A stretch of 64,000 nucleotides of DNA from JAWSUT01 sp033549345 (GCA_033549345.1 JAWSUT010000001.1:86546-150545); one strand, 5' to 3'. Counted from the first letter of the stretch, positions 43,886 through 52,459 are shown. The notes: generated by a model not told the origin, from the letters alone. Made by a program: numbers and translations.

Positions 43886-44827
43886 CTAGTCCACCTCCCG
43901 GGTTTCGTAGCTGATTCTGGGATCCAGGAAGGCATAAATCACATCGACCACGATGTTTATCAGAACAAACGTTACGGCTAGAAGCAGCACTGCTCCCTGT
44001 ACCGTGGGATAGTCACGGTTCAGAATGGAATCAACCATCAGCCGGCCAATGCCCGGCCAGGAAAAGACAGTCTCCACCAGCACGGCACCGCCAAGCAGGG
44101 TGCCAAACTGCAGGCCCATCACTGTAATTATAGGGATAAAAGCGCTTTTAAGCGCATGTTTAAAAATAACAACCCGTTCGTTTAACCCTTTGGAGCGGGC
44201 GGTGGTAATAAAGTCCTGCCTGAGCACTTCAAGCATACTCCCCCTGGTAATTCTGGCAATCAGGGCGGCTGTGGCCAGGCCAAGCGTCAGCGCCGGCAGA
44301 ATAATGAACTTCACCTGTCCTGCCACATAGCCGCTTGAGGGCAGCCAGCCTAGGCGTACTGAAAACAGGATTTGAAACATGACGCCCAGCCAGAATACGG
44401 GTGCCGCAACACCCACAAGCGAGCCCACCATACTGGCATTGTCAAAAAAAGAATAACGCCGGGTAGCGGAGACAATACCGGCACTCATACCGAGAATGGT
44501 GGCAATAACCATGGCAGCCACTGCCAGCTGTACTGTGTTTGGGAATTTTTCCCTCAGTTCCGTGGTAACGGGCCTGCGGGTAAAGGTAGACCGGCCCAGG
44601 TCTCCCCTGAGCAGGTTGCTCATATAAATATAATATTGAACATGCAGCCCCTCATCCAGGTGCAGCTCTTGCCTGACCTGCTCAATATACTCAGGCGAAG
44701 CCTGAACACCGGCAATAGCTCTGGCGGGGTCACCGGGTATAAAGCGAATAATTCCAAAAACAAGGATGGACACACCGATTAAAACAGGAACAGCCAGTAA
44801 CAGTCTTCTGAGAATATATCCGTACAT
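43886..44827 (-). CDS. Oligopeptide/dipeptide ABC transporter permease (OppB/DppB type)
   Basis: A 313-aa permease starting at the ATG at 44827 (GGGGAG about 10 nt upstream), opening with YGYILRRLLLAVPVLIGVSILVF. Further features are PGDPA near 39, and the EAA loop TARSKGLNERVVIFKHAL. An extension to 44896 is open but adds a non-family leader and is rejected. A large hairpin precedes it, separating it from the binding-protein gene. Confidence 0.93.
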   Translation of the reverse strand: MYGYILRRLLLAVPVLIGVSILVFGIIRFIPGDPARAIAGVQASPEYIEQVRQELHLDEGLHVQYYIYMSNLLRGDLGRSTFTRRPVTTELREKFPNTVQLAVAAMVIATILGMSAGIVSATRRYSFFDNASMVGSLVGVAAPVFWLGVMFQILFSVRLGWLPSSGYVAGQVKFIILPALTLGLATAALIARITRGSMLEVLRQDFITTARSKGLNERVVIFKHALKSAFIPIITVMGLQFGTLLGGAVLVETVFSWPGIGRLMVDSILNRDYPTVQGAVLLLAVTFVLINIVVDVIYAFLDPRISYETREVD

Positions 44828-44897
44828 CTGTAAGTCACTCCCCGGGGTTCGCTGGGTATCGTTAGACAATAAATAAGGGTGTTTAGCAGTCAACACA

Positions 44898-44946
44898 ACG
44901 GGGTCAGGACGCGGCCCAGACAGTGTCTGCGCCGCCCTGGCCCCGT
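44898..44946 (-). other. Large intercistronic hairpin between binding protein and permease genes
   Basis: ACGGGGTCAGGACGCGGC pairs with the matching GCCGCCCTGGCCCCGT side (49 nt in all) around a short variable loop. No T-run follows on the minus strand. It lies between the solute-binding protein gene and oppB, so it more likely protects or separates the upstream mRNA than fully terminates it (inference). Confidence 0.7.
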
Positions 44947-44987
44947 AAGTGTCAACTCATGGACCTATTTCCTGATTTACATAAAGA

Positions 44988-46574
44988 TTATTCGATATAG
45001 GCATCCCAGGCTGAGAGGTTCTCCAGCGGGTGATGAATCAACCCTTTAACGTTGGAGCGAACCGCATTAACCTGGCCTTCATCGTAGAGGAAGAGCCAGG
45101 GAGCGTCTTCCCAAATGATCTCAATAGCCTGTTTGTACAAATCCTCACGGACAGCTCTGTCGGCAGTTACACGTGCTTCTTCAAGAAGCGCATCCACTTC
45201 ATCGTTGGCGTAGTAGGAAACATTGTTCCTGGGCGGCCACTGGCTGGAATGGAACAGAGCATAGAGACCGTAGTCGGCATCCAGTGTAACGGTACCCCAG
45301 CCAAGCATAAACATATCATGTTCGGCTTCTTCGGGCGGCACAATCACTGTGTCCAGATAGGTGCCCCAGTCATACGTGGTCAGTGTGGCATTGATGCCAA
45401 CTTCCTTAAGCATGGCCTGTACGGCTTCTGTTACTGTGGCATCCTGCGGGTATCTGCCTGTGGGATGATACAGCTCAATGTCAAAGCCGTCGGGATAACC
45501 GGCATCCGCCAGCAATTCTTTGGCCTTTTCAACGTTATACTCGTACGGTCCGACTTCGGTGTAACCAAAGATAGCCGGAACCACAGGCGCTGTGGAAGGT
45601 TGGCCCACACCGCGGAAGATGGTTTCAATAAGCACGTCTTTGTTAATAGCGTGGTTCAGAGCCTGTCTTACTCTGGCATCCTTGAACTCCTCACGCTCTT
45701 GGTTGAAACCAAGGTAAATCAGGCGAACGCTTGTCTGGGGAACCACGTCAATCTCGTCCATCGCTTCCAGACGCTCGATATCCGTGGGAGGCACTGACAT
45801 AATCGCATCAGCCTCTGCGGTCTCCAGCATCAGGACACGGGAACCGGCTTCAGGTACAAACTTGAAGGTTACGGTTTCCAGCTGCGGTGCACCGCCCCAG
45901 TAATCATCATTACGTGCCATAACAATCTGGGTGCCACGGTCCCAGGATTCGAACTTGAAAGGACCGGTACCCACCGGTGCTTCCACAGACTCGCCGTCAG
46001 CCAAAGCTTCCAGGGAAGCGGGGCTGTGCATACCGATAAAAGAGTGAGACAGATGAGAAGCAATCGGAGCAAACGTCTGGTTCAGGAAAATCTGGACCGT
46101 ATACTCATCAACGACTTCAACACTTGAAACTTCACCAAGCAAAAAGGAGTAGACAGCAGCATTCTCGGGATCATCCACGCCCATGAAGCGGTCCAGGTTA
46201 TACTTTACAGCTTCGGCGTTAAACGGTGTGCCGTCATGGAACTCAACGCCCTGGCGGAGGTTAAGGTACCAGGACAGACCGTCTTCTGCAGGCTCCCAGC
46301 TTTCAGCCAGAGCCGGTACCAGGTTTCCGTCAACATCAAGATAAATCAGGGTCTCTACCATATGTTCGGCAATCGTTGCCGCCGGTGAAGACATCATTTT
46401 CAGCGGATCCAGGTTCTCAGGCTCGGCCCCCATGGCGATAACCAAATCATTATCGGCTGCAGGCGGTTCTGCGTTGTTACCATCATTACCGTTGTTCTCG
46501 GCCGGGCCGCAGCCGCTAAGCAGCAAGCCGGCAGTCAGAGCCCCTATCAGTAAAACAATAAAAAGCTTCTTCAT
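44988..46574 (-). CDS. Peptide/nickel-type ABC transporter substrate-binding lipoprotein
   Basis: A 528-aa SBP_bac_5 family protein. A lipoprotein signal ends in LSGC with Cys22, followed by an Asn/Gly-rich linker. The mature domain has the family pattern AMGAEPENLDPLK, and SWYLNLRQGVEFHDGTPFNAEAVKY near 95. It is first in the operon with OppB, C, D and F type genes. The ligand could be peptides, nickel-chelates or another small molecule; sequence alone does not decide. Confidence 0.93.
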   Translation of the reverse strand: MKKLFIVLLIGALTAGLLLSGCGPAENNGNDGNNAEPPAADNDLVIAMGAEPENLDPLKMMSSPAATIAEHMVETLIYLDVDGNLVPALAESWEPAEDGLSWYLNLRQGVEFHDGTPFNAEAVKYNLDRFMGVDDPENAAVYSFLLGEVSSVEVVDEYTVQIFLNQTFAPIASHLSHSFIGMHSPASLEALADGESVEAPVGTGPFKFESWDRGTQIVMARNDDYWGGAPQLETVTFKFVPEAGSRVLMLETAEADAIMSVPPTDIERLEAMDEIDVVPQTSVRLIYLGFNQEREEFKDARVRQALNHAINKDVLIETIFRGVGQPSTAPVVPAIFGYTEVGPYEYNVEKAKELLADAGYPDGFDIELYHPTGRYPQDATVTEAVQAMLKEVGINATLTTYDWGTYLDTVIVPPEEAEHDMFMLGWGTVTLDADYGLYALFHSSQWPPRNNVSYYANDEVDALLEEARVTADRAVREDLYKQAIEIIWEDAPWLFLYDEGQVNAVRSNVKGLIHHPLENLSAWDAYIE

Positions 46575-46895
46575 TAATTAACAATCCCCCTCGGTCTAAT
46601 GTTTCTTCCACACAATGTAGCTACCTATAACTCTACCGTATAATCCACCCCCCCTTCAAACTAAATATTTGCTAAAGGTGTTATTTTTTGCATAGTAAAA
46701 ATTGACCTAAAATGCCTTCTCAAGTAGATGAATTCAACTCAGTAAAGAGAAATTCCTTTTTAAAACACAAATATTTAAAATTATTAATGTATAAGACTGA
46801 AAAGAAATATAAGGCGGCAAGTAATACTTGGAGGGAGGATATACGTAATCCGCCAAGAATACTTACAGAGCCGTTCTCAAAGGAGGTACCCCCCT
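46575..46895. other. Divergent promoter region and structured leader of the Gate genes
   Basis: This 321-bp gap holds no convincing CDS (a 71-codon plus-strand frame at 46712-46927 lacks a ribosome binding site and overlaps the next start). Its right part has a fold on the plus strand: GGCGG (46813-46817) pairs with CCGCC (46850-46854), with an inner AAGT/ACTT hairpin and a GGAT/ATCC pair. This lies 30-80 nt before the AAAGGAGGT of the 46896 gene. No known riboswitch class fits. Confidence 0.4.
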
Positions 46896-47366
46896 ATGCA
46901 AAAAGATTCCACAACTATCACAGGTAAAATTCCCGCTGGCCTATGGCCGGTTGTGACAGGCACAAGAAAAGCGCTGCAGAGCACTGTGGTATTAGCCAAA
47001 ATTATTATCCCTGTCACCTTTGTTCTTGTGGCATTGGATACATTAGGCTGGTTGGAACAGGTAGCAGGCCTGTTTGCTCCCATGCTCAAAATATTCGGCC
47101 TGCCAGGTAAAGCAGCACTGCCGATTTTTCTGGGCTTTTTTATCAATATCTATGCCGCTATCGGTGCCATTGCCGTCCTGGCTCTTTCTGCACGGGAAAT
47201 TACAGTTATTGCCGTAATGATTCTCACCTGTCACTCACTGCTGATGGAGTCGCCGGTCCTAAAGTTCACCGGCCTGTCTCCGCTGACCTCGATTGTTCTG
47301 CGCATTACAGGTGCCTTTGCTATCGGTTTTTTACTAAATCTGGCCTATCTGGTTCTGGGAGGTTAG
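46896..47366 (+). CDS. Nucleoside-recognition (Gate) domain membrane protein A
   Basis: A 156-aa integral membrane protein with four or five TM helices and the Gate-domain feel of SpmA/FeoB-type proteins: SREITVIAVMILTCHSLLMESP-like intramembrane loop near 105-125. AAAGGAGGT precedes the ATG. It is paired with a second Gate gene 3 bp downstream, so they likely form a heteromeric complex. The substrate is not known; spore-maturation SpmA/SpmB are a related pair. Confidence 0.8.
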   Translation: MQKDSTTITGKIPAGLWPVVTGTRKALQSTVVLAKIIIPVTFVLVALDTLGWLEQVAGLFAPMLKIFGLPGKAALPIFLGFFINIYAAIGAIAVLALSAREITVIAVMILTCHSLLMESPVLKFTGLSPLTSIVLRITGAFAIGFLLNLAYLVLGG

Positions 47367-47369
47367 CAG

Positions 47370-47843
47370 ATGTTTGTATCATACCTTGGTGAAGCGCTCT
47401 TTAAAAGTATGACAACCGTCTTTTACCTTCTGCTTATTCTTGTCCCCATTATGATTGTTATGGAATATGCTAACCATTTCCAACTGCTGGAGAAACTTAC
47501 CGCTCCACTGGGCTGGCTTCCCCGCTTGCTGACTATGTCGCCCAAAGCTGCTTTTCCCATTGTTGTTGGCCTTTTTGTCGGTGTAACTTACGGAGCGGCT
47601 GTGCTTATTGAATACGCGCGGCAGGGCTCCCTAAGTAAAAGAGATATGCTCCTCTGCGGCGTCTTTCTGGCAATCAATCACAGCATCATTGAAGATAATC
47701 TAATCTTTGCGGCTCTTGGTGCCAATCTGGTTATTCTTTTCCCCCTCCGTTTCGTAGCCGGATTTATCATTACCAGAGGTGTTGCCTACATAATCGACAG
47801 CCGGAGCGGCACTGAGGCTGTAGAAGGTACTGAAACAGGGTAA
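47370..47843 (+). CDS. Nucleoside-recognition (Gate) domain membrane protein B
   Basis: A 157-aa membrane protein with four TM helices. The motif VGLFVGVTYGAAVLIEYARQG near 68-90 and the following LAINHSIIEDNLIFAALGAN mark the second half of a Gate pair. GGGAGG precedes its ATG, and the gene starts 3 bp after the first Gate gene. It ends before a strong bidirectional terminator. Confidence 0.8.
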   Translation: MFVSYLGEALFKSMTTVFYLLLILVPIMIVMEYANHFQLLEKLTAPLGWLPRLLTMSPKAAFPIVVGLFVGVTYGAAVLIEYARQGSLSKRDMLLCGVFLAINHSIIEDNLIFAALGANLVILFPLRFVAGFIITRGVAYIIDSRSGTEAVEGTETG

Positions 47844-47870
47844 AGGAGTATCACTGTTTAATGTTAGGAT

Positions 47871-47912
47871 AAAAACAGGACCCCCTTTGTACTGCGAGGG
47901 ATCCTGTTTTTA
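47871..47912. terminator. Bidirectional terminator
   Basis: AAAAACAGGACCCC and its counterpart ending GATCCTGTTTTTA form a long stem with one mismatch around a central loop. It lies between the Gate pair and the convergent Dabb gene. Confidence 0.85.
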
Positions 47913-48197
47913 TAACTCATAATCAATTTTTACATAACTCTCACTGGCTGACTTTACAGCGTTCGATACTTCCTGATGAAGGGGGTGTGCTCTATATCCT
48001 TCCAGATCTTTAAGGGAGGCGAACTCGGCAACAAACGCCACATCATAAGAATAATCAGACCCATTAATATCAAACCCAACTTCAAAATCTTTAAGCTCGG
48101 GAATCTTTCCTCTCATTCCCTGCAAAATATTCTCTACCCGTGCAAGATTGTCTGCACTGGTGTCTTTCAATTTAAACAGCACAATATGTTTTAACAT
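47910..48197 (-). CDS. Stress-responsive alpha/beta-barrel (Dabb) domain protein
   Basis: A 95-aa protein opening with LKHIVLFKLKDTS, then FEVGFDIN, AFVAEFASLKDLEGYRAHPLHQEV, which is the Dabb signature. These are small dimeric proteins of uncertain function. The ATG at 48197 is supported by AAGGTG 5 nt upstream; a longer frame to 48236 is not. Confidence 0.88.
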   Translation of the reverse strand: MLKHIVLFKLKDTSADNLARVENILQGMRGKIPELKDFEVGFDINGSDYSYDVAFVAEFASLKDLEGYRAHPLHQEVSNAVKSASESYVKIDYEL

Positions 48198-48318
48198 GGG
48201 TACACCTTCCCTGGTAAAGTAACGTAAATCAAACATGCTGCTGTTTTTATATGCCCAACCTGTTTTACCTGATTTCTTCTGCCTTTAGTTCCAGTTTACT
48301 GCAAAAACGTTATAGATA

Positions 48319-48347
48319 TAAAAGCCCCGCAGCAAGCCTGCGGGGCA
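48319..48347 (-). terminator. Terminator of the DUF1540 gene
   Basis: On the minus strand GCCCCGCAG and CTGCGGGGC form a 9-bp stem around GCTTG, followed by TTTTAT. Confidence 0.85.
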
Positions 48348-48353
48348 GAAGAA

Positions 48354-48629
48354 TTATTGAAGTTGGGTGGGATCTACAACACCCATGTTGGCATCCAGGC
48401 TCTGGGATCTTCCGCTTACACCCTTAATGGCTTCTTCCACATTCATTTGCATTTGATACCCGTCCTTGGGCTTGAATGTGGCACAGTCTGTTTCCTGTGT
48501 ATCACTGGCGTGGGGCGGCTGTACCTCGATTGCGGAAGCAGAACATTGGTTGCCATTATCCCAGTATTCACAGCTGTCTACAACACATTTAATTCTTTCA
48601 TTAGGAGAACTTCTGTGAGCACGTTCCAT
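48354..48629 (-). CDS. DUF1540 domain-containing protein
   Basis: A 91-aa protein with the DUF1540 cysteine pattern near the N-terminus: IKCVVDSCEYW..GNQCSASAIEV and a final C in DCATF. Many DUF1540 proteins of spore-formers are spore-associated; no role is claimed here. The ATG at 48629 has an AGGAGG-like site. It is monocistronic, with its own terminator. Confidence 0.85.
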   Translation of the reverse strand: MERAHRSSPNERIKCVVDSCEYWDNGNQCSASAIEVQPPHASDTQETDCATFKPKDGYQMQMNVEEAIKGVSGRSQSLDANMGVVDPTQLQ

Positions 48630-48740
48630 GGTGTAACCTCCTTTTTTTTATTTGTTGCCTTATTTAGTTTCTGATTTGCTGAAGTCATTTATACTGGATG
48701 GTTATAACACTCATCTAAGCGCGGCGTTACCAATTTTTTA

Positions 48741-48783
48741 TTAAAATAAGACATGCATATTCCTTCGGGAATATGCATGTCTT
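48741..48783 (-). terminator. Terminator of the zinc-ribbon protein gene
   Basis: On the minus strand AAGACATGCATATTCC pairs perfectly with GGAATATGCATGTCTT (16 bp) around CGAA, then ATTTTAA follows. Confidence 0.8.
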
Positions 48784-48805
48784 GGCTTTAAGAGATATGT
48801 GAGTC

Positions 48806-49603
48806 CTACTTTTTTCTATACTCCTGCAAGAAAGTATTTAGTGTAGCTTCCGGTGTCAGAGGCATAAATCTGTTTTTCTCTGCTGCGCCCGCGGATACGT
48901 AGCTTTTTTTCAGTTCATCCTCTTCCAGACCCAGTTCCTCAGCAAGTTTGCGTACAGTCTGCAGTACCGGCCGCTTCAGTGAGGCTTCTTTTGCATTGAA
49001 ACCAGTTGTATCAGAAGGACCGTTTAAATCGATAAAGCAGACACTAAGATAAAAATCAACAGCTCTCCTCTTCTGTCCCCAACGATATAAGGTGTCTGCC
49101 ATAGTCAGGCGTGTATTACGGTAGGTTAGCCATTCTGACCGCGTGGCATAGTCAATTGACACTTCATTGGCGCGTACCCACAGAACGGCAAACTTAGTAT
49201 CAACTTTTGTCGATTTAATCATAGACCCAATCTCTCTGTCGTTTGCACCAAACTCCAAAGCCAGAGGAAGTGCCCACTTCAAATCATTAAAATGATTTTT
49301 TTCCGCTTCGAGTTGTTCCGCTTGTTGTTGGGTAAGCAGCATTCGCTTCTTTGTGTGGAAATGGCGCTCGGAATATACAGGCTCCTTGCAATGGGGACAG
49401 GTGCCCTGGGTTGGCTGTTTCAGTTTTTCCCCACACCCGGGGCATTTTTTATTTATAAAGTGATCATAGTTCGCATGATACGCACTGTCGTTAATTGTTT
49501 TCTCCACTTTATATTTTTCCCACGGATCCATATTCTGCTGCTTTTCTTTTTCAGTTTTTTCTACCTGTTCAACTCTCTTTTTGAGAAAGTCAAAAAACCC
49601 CAC
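48806..49603 (-). CDS. Zinc-ribbon protein of unknown function
   Basis: A 265-aa soluble protein. It starts at a GTG at 49603, 7 nt after AGGAGG; the extension to 49654 lacks a site. The opening GFFDFLKKRVEQVEK helix is charged. A zinc ribbon with two CxxC pairs (CPGCGEK and CPHCKEP, about residues 55-80) follows, then a helical domain to the end (VWVRANEVSIDYATRSEW and a C-terminal ELGLEEDELKKSY segment). I do not recognise the rest. Confidence 0.7.
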   Translation of the reverse strand: MGFFDFLKKRVEQVEKTEKEKQQNMDPWEKYKVEKTINDSAYHANYDHFINKKCPGCGEKLKQPTQGTCPHCKEPVYSERHFHTKKRMLLTQQQAEQLEAEKNHFNDLKWALPLALEFGANDREIGSMIKSTKVDTKFAVLWVRANEVSIDYATRSEWLTYRNTRLTMADTLYRWGQKRRAVDFYLSVCFIDLNGPSDTTGFNAKEASLKRPVLQTVRKLAEELGLEEDELKKSYVSAGAAEKNRFMPLTPEATLNTFLQEYRKK

Positions 49604-49784
49604 GGTTGCTCCTCCTTTGCTGATTGCCTGTAGATTCCAGCAATATGCAGCCAATATATTGCTGTCCGCAGTTATCCATTGTTTAAATATTCAAAATTCG
49701 CGATTACCTGCCCGGTTTCCTTTTCTGACTGTGAATTTAATTGCCTGAAAATCCTGCCCGGTTAAAGCAGAACTTCCAGAGAAA

Positions 49785-49812
49785 GGAAAAAGACCGCATT
49801 GAGCGGCCTTTT
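49785..49812 (-). terminator. Terminator of the amidase gene
   Basis: On the minus strand AAAAGGCCGC pairs with GCGGTCTTTT around TCAAT, followed by TTCC. It lies 11 bp after the amidase stop. Confidence 0.75.
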
Positions 49813-49822
49813 GACTTAGAAC

Positions 49823-50662
49823 TTACAGGTATTTTTTCGAGAGGGTGTTGATTTGCTGCCCGGTTTCTTCGTACTCCTCAACTTTCTTTTTACAAAGGAT
49901 AAGCTCACGGTTCATTTCCGCGAACTCTATCTCAAAATCAGTAGGTTGAGTTAAAAAAATAATATCGCCAACCTCGATTTGGCTGGTATCATCAATATGC
50001 GGGTTTAGTTTTGCCAACTCATCCAACGTCAGGTCATTATTGCGGGCAATTCTATACATATTATCCCCCTGTTTGACAATATAGGTTTCTGCTTTCACAC
50101 CCGTGTCCTCCTTTAATTTTAAATTAAACAACTCAACAAAGCCCCGCACCGTTGCCTGGTCAAATTCCTCCAGAAATGCGGGGTTCTTTAACAATTCGTT
50201 ATCATCGGGATTTGTCATAAACCCGTTTTCGATCAAAATCGAAGGCACCTCTGTCTCCCGCAATTCCGCAAAGTTTGAACGCTTCTGCCCTCTGTCCCGG
50301 CTCCCCCATTTCACCCATACAGCAGCCTGAAGAGGGTGAATGGTATCTTGTGCCCTGATGCTCTCCTCGCTGGGGTACGTGTAGATGTGACTGTCATAAC
50401 CGTAAGCCCTGCTGTCATGAAAACCATTATGATGACCGGAGTAATACAGGTCTGCTCTCCAGATATTAGCCTCCCCGATGCTCTGGCTCAGATTAACCGT
50501 TACGTCTTCGGTTCTGGCCAGTTTTAACTCTACGTCATATACCGCCAGCTTTTCTGCAATGGAAAGAATGTGTCTTAAGTTTTCTTCCTTTTCGACAAGG
50601 CCGTAGCCCGATGTTCCAATATGGTCGCCGCCATGACCGGCCCGTAAATACAGCTTAGTCAC
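49823..50662 (-). CDS. N-acetylmuramoyl-L-alanine amidase (Amidase_3) with LysM
   Basis: A 279-aa peptidoglycan amidase. The zinc ligands and catalytic Glu are present: H10 (AGHGG), E24 (LVEKEENL), H77 (SGHHNG), E145 (IENGFMTNPDD). A LysM domain covers about 194-237 (YIVKQGDNMYRIARNN), and a short coiled C-terminus follows. No signal peptide is visible from the GTG at 50662. The start overlaps the upstream zinc-ribbon microgene by 8 bp, so translation is probably coupled. Without a signal it resembles phage or mother-cell-lysis amidases (inference). Confidence 0.88.
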   Translation of the reverse strand: MTKLYLRAGHGGDHIGTSGYGLVEKEENLRHILSIAEKLAVYDVELKLARTEDVTVNLSQSIGEANIWRADLYYSGHHNGFHDSRAYGYDSHIYTYPSEESIRAQDTIHPLQAAVWVKWGSRDRGQKRSNFAELRETEVPSILIENGFMTNPDDNELLKNPAFLEEFDQATVRGFVELFNLKLKEDTGVKAETYIVKQGDNMYRIARNNDLTLDELAKLNPHIDDTSQIEVGDIIFLTQPTDFEIEFAEMNRELILCKKKVEEYEETGQQINTLSKKYL

Positions 50663-50801
50663 CAGCCCCCACCTCTGCCTTGCATGACGAACAAACAATC
50701 TCGCCAATGTCCTCATTCATAGCCTTGCTTCTTTCCTCTTCGCTTGCAAAAAGCAGTTCCTTCATGCAAACGGAACATTCTTCTGCAATCTTTATTTTCA
50801 T
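50655..50801 (-). CDS. Zinc-ribbon microprotein, 48 aa
   Basis: A gene too short for most callers. The ATG at 50801 follows AAGGAAGGG, and the frame stops at 50655-50657, overlapping the amidase start by 8 bp. The product has CSVC near the N-terminus (9-12) and CSSC near residue 37-40, which would make a zinc ribbon, and an acidic middle helix. Unknown function; probably co-expressed with the amidase. Confidence 0.7.
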   Translation of the reverse strand: MKIKIAEECSVCMKELLFASEEERSKAMNEDIGEIVCSSCKAEVGAGD

Positions 50802-50897
50802 ATTCACCCTTCCTTATTAAAGGTAATCAGTCCATCCCATTATATGCAAACATACATAGATCTGTTTATAGCAACAGAGGAAGAGCGGTATGGCAAG

Positions 50898-51068
50898 CTA
50901 AAGTGTCCGGCCTTCCGTCAAAACACGTAGAATATCCTCTCTGGTTACTTTGCTAATCTCATAGCACTTATTGCAAAAAAGATAAGCGGACTTTATGAGG
51001 ATCTTTGGTTCAACCAGCTTAAGATGATTACATCTCTTGCAGCGTACCATATACGAGATGCTACTCAT
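50898..51068 (-). CDS. Zinc-ribbon microprotein, 56 aa
   Basis: A gene too short for most callers. A strong GGAGGTG is 7 nt before the ATG at 51068, and the frame runs 56 codons to TAG. The product has CKRC (10-13) and CNKC (32-35), which would bind zinc, between a basic first half and a C-terminal helix rich in Arg/Glu (VTREDILRVLTEG). It could be a small DNA- or RNA-binding protein. A 96-bp gap precedes the second microprotein. Confidence 0.7.
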   Translation of the reverse strand: MSSISYMVRCKRCNHLKLVEPKILIKSAYLFCNKCYEISKVTREDILRVLTEGRTL

Positions 51069-51409
51069 CTGTTAACACCTCCGATAAAGTTTTCTCAGGG
51101 AAGAGGCACTGCAAAACCATGTTTGTCACAACTGAAAAGAGTGTTTATTTGCTTGAATTTTCTCAGACTTTTAGAATATTGTATGCCCGCCGGGCTTCAT
51201 TACCACCGAAATCCGGAAGGATTTAATGCAGTTTTCGCAATATTTACGACATTTTTGGCTATTTTGTTACTACAACTTCTTAGAACCCTGTGAACTTTCC
51301 CGATAAATTAATCCATTATTAATAATTAAAGTCCAAATTGTGACAGGATTCCCATCTTTATGTGTCGAATAGTAAAATTGTCCAGAAATTAGAAAAAGGG
51401 GGTTATACA
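51069..51409. other. Intergenic region upstream of the pentaheme cytochrome gene
   Basis: A 341-bp gap. A plus-strand frame at 51024-51293 lacks a usable ribosome binding site and is not called. The right third is AT-rich and ends in the GGGGG site of the cytochrome gene. I saw no clear sigma-A promoter or operator. Confidence 0.4.
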
Positions 51410-52459
51410 ATGGACAAAAGAAAGATTTTATTGATTGGCCTGGCTCTGGTGCTGGTTTTAGCTCTGGTAGCCGGCTGCGGCGAACAGGCCGAACCGCCGG
51501 ATAACGGCAATGACAATGGTAACGGAGACCCGGTGGCAGAAATGGATGCCCTGGAGATGGCAAATCTGATTACCGCCGAATGGCAGGAGTCAGGCAAACA
51601 ATTTGCTATCAGCTATGCAGCAGGAAGAAGTGGCAGAGATTGTGCTTCATGTCACGACGGTTATGGTTTTTCAGTTAAAGACGAAATTGATTTCACTACA
51701 CAGTGGAACCCGGGTGGCGCAGATGAAAACATGGAAACAAACCCGGAACACTTGACCGGTATTGGTTGCCAGGCATGTCATACCGGTGCTGGTTTGGGCT
51801 ATATGGAAAGCGGTTCGGTGGAACTGCCCTATGCTACAATTGACAACGCCGGCCAAGGCGCTGCCTGTATGTTCTGTCACAGCGGCAGAAGAGACACAGC
51901 AGCAGCTCTTGAACAATATGCTGCCGGTGAAGCAACCCGCTTTACTTATCCCCATTATGGCCCTGCATCCGTTTTGACAGCAGAGGGCCTGATGGAGTAC
52001 CCGGAAATGGAATACGCTTCTTCGAGTGCGCATGCCAACATCGAAGACAGCTGTGTTAGCTGCCATATGCCGGAAACAGAAGACGGCTATGCATCACACA
52101 CATTTGTCATGGATGTAGCCTACATCGACCAGACATGCGGAAGCTGTCACGACGGTATCGAAAATTACAACTATAAAGGCTACCAGGATAACGTCAAGGC
52201 TATGCTGGACCAACTTAAAGCAGCCATTTTTGAAGAAACCGGTGCTGTTGACCTCTACTCCGAACGCGGTCAGTTGGTATTTGAAGGTCCCGACGGTGAG
52301 CCCCTCTCGATAGAGCAGGTCTCTACTGAAGCATTCGTAGCCGGCTATAACTACTATGGTATTAAATATGAAGGCAGCTACGGTGTGCACAATCCCCAGT
52401 ATACAAATTCTATTATCAAAAACTCCTACAAAGCCTTAACAGGGGAAGATATGGAATAG
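51410..52459 (+). CDS. Pentaheme c-type cytochrome lipoprotein
   Basis: A 349-aa secreted lipoprotein. Signal helix 5-20 ends in VAGC with lipid-Cys23, followed by an Asn/Gly/Asp linker. Five CxxCH haem sites follow: CASCH 78-82, CQACH 120-124, CMFCH 153-157, CVSCH 215-219, CGSCH 243-247. The C-terminal 90 residues are haem-free. AAAGGGGG precedes the ATG. It would hold five covalent haems on the outer membrane face and may pass electrons to external acceptors (inference). No cytochrome c maturation genes are in the window. Confidence 0.9.
   Translation: MDKRKILLIGLALVLVLALVAGCGEQAEPPDNGNDNGNGDPVAEMDALEMANLITAEWQESGKQFAISYAAGRSGRDCASCHDGYGFSVKDEIDFTTQWNPGGADENMETNPEHLTGIGCQACHTGAGLGYMESGSVELPYATIDNAGQGAACMFCHSGRRDTAAALEQYAAGEATRFTYPHYGPASVLTAEGLMEYPEMEYASSSAHANIEDSCVSCHMPETEDGYASHTFVMDVAYIDQTCGSCHDGIENYNYKGYQDNVKAMLDQLKAAIFEETGAVDLYSERGQLVFEGPDGEPLSIEQVSTEAFVAGYNYYGIKYEGSYGVHNPQYTNSIIKNSYKALTGEDME

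Noticed and set aside
46712..46927. 71-codon plus-strand ORF before the Gate genes
   Set aside because: No ribosome binding site, unusual composition, and it runs through the strong site and start of the 46896 gene; better explained as leader RNA.
51024..51293. 89-codon plus-strand ORF
   Set aside because: Antisense to the 56-aa zinc-ribbon microgene, which has a perfect ribosome binding site; its own start has none.
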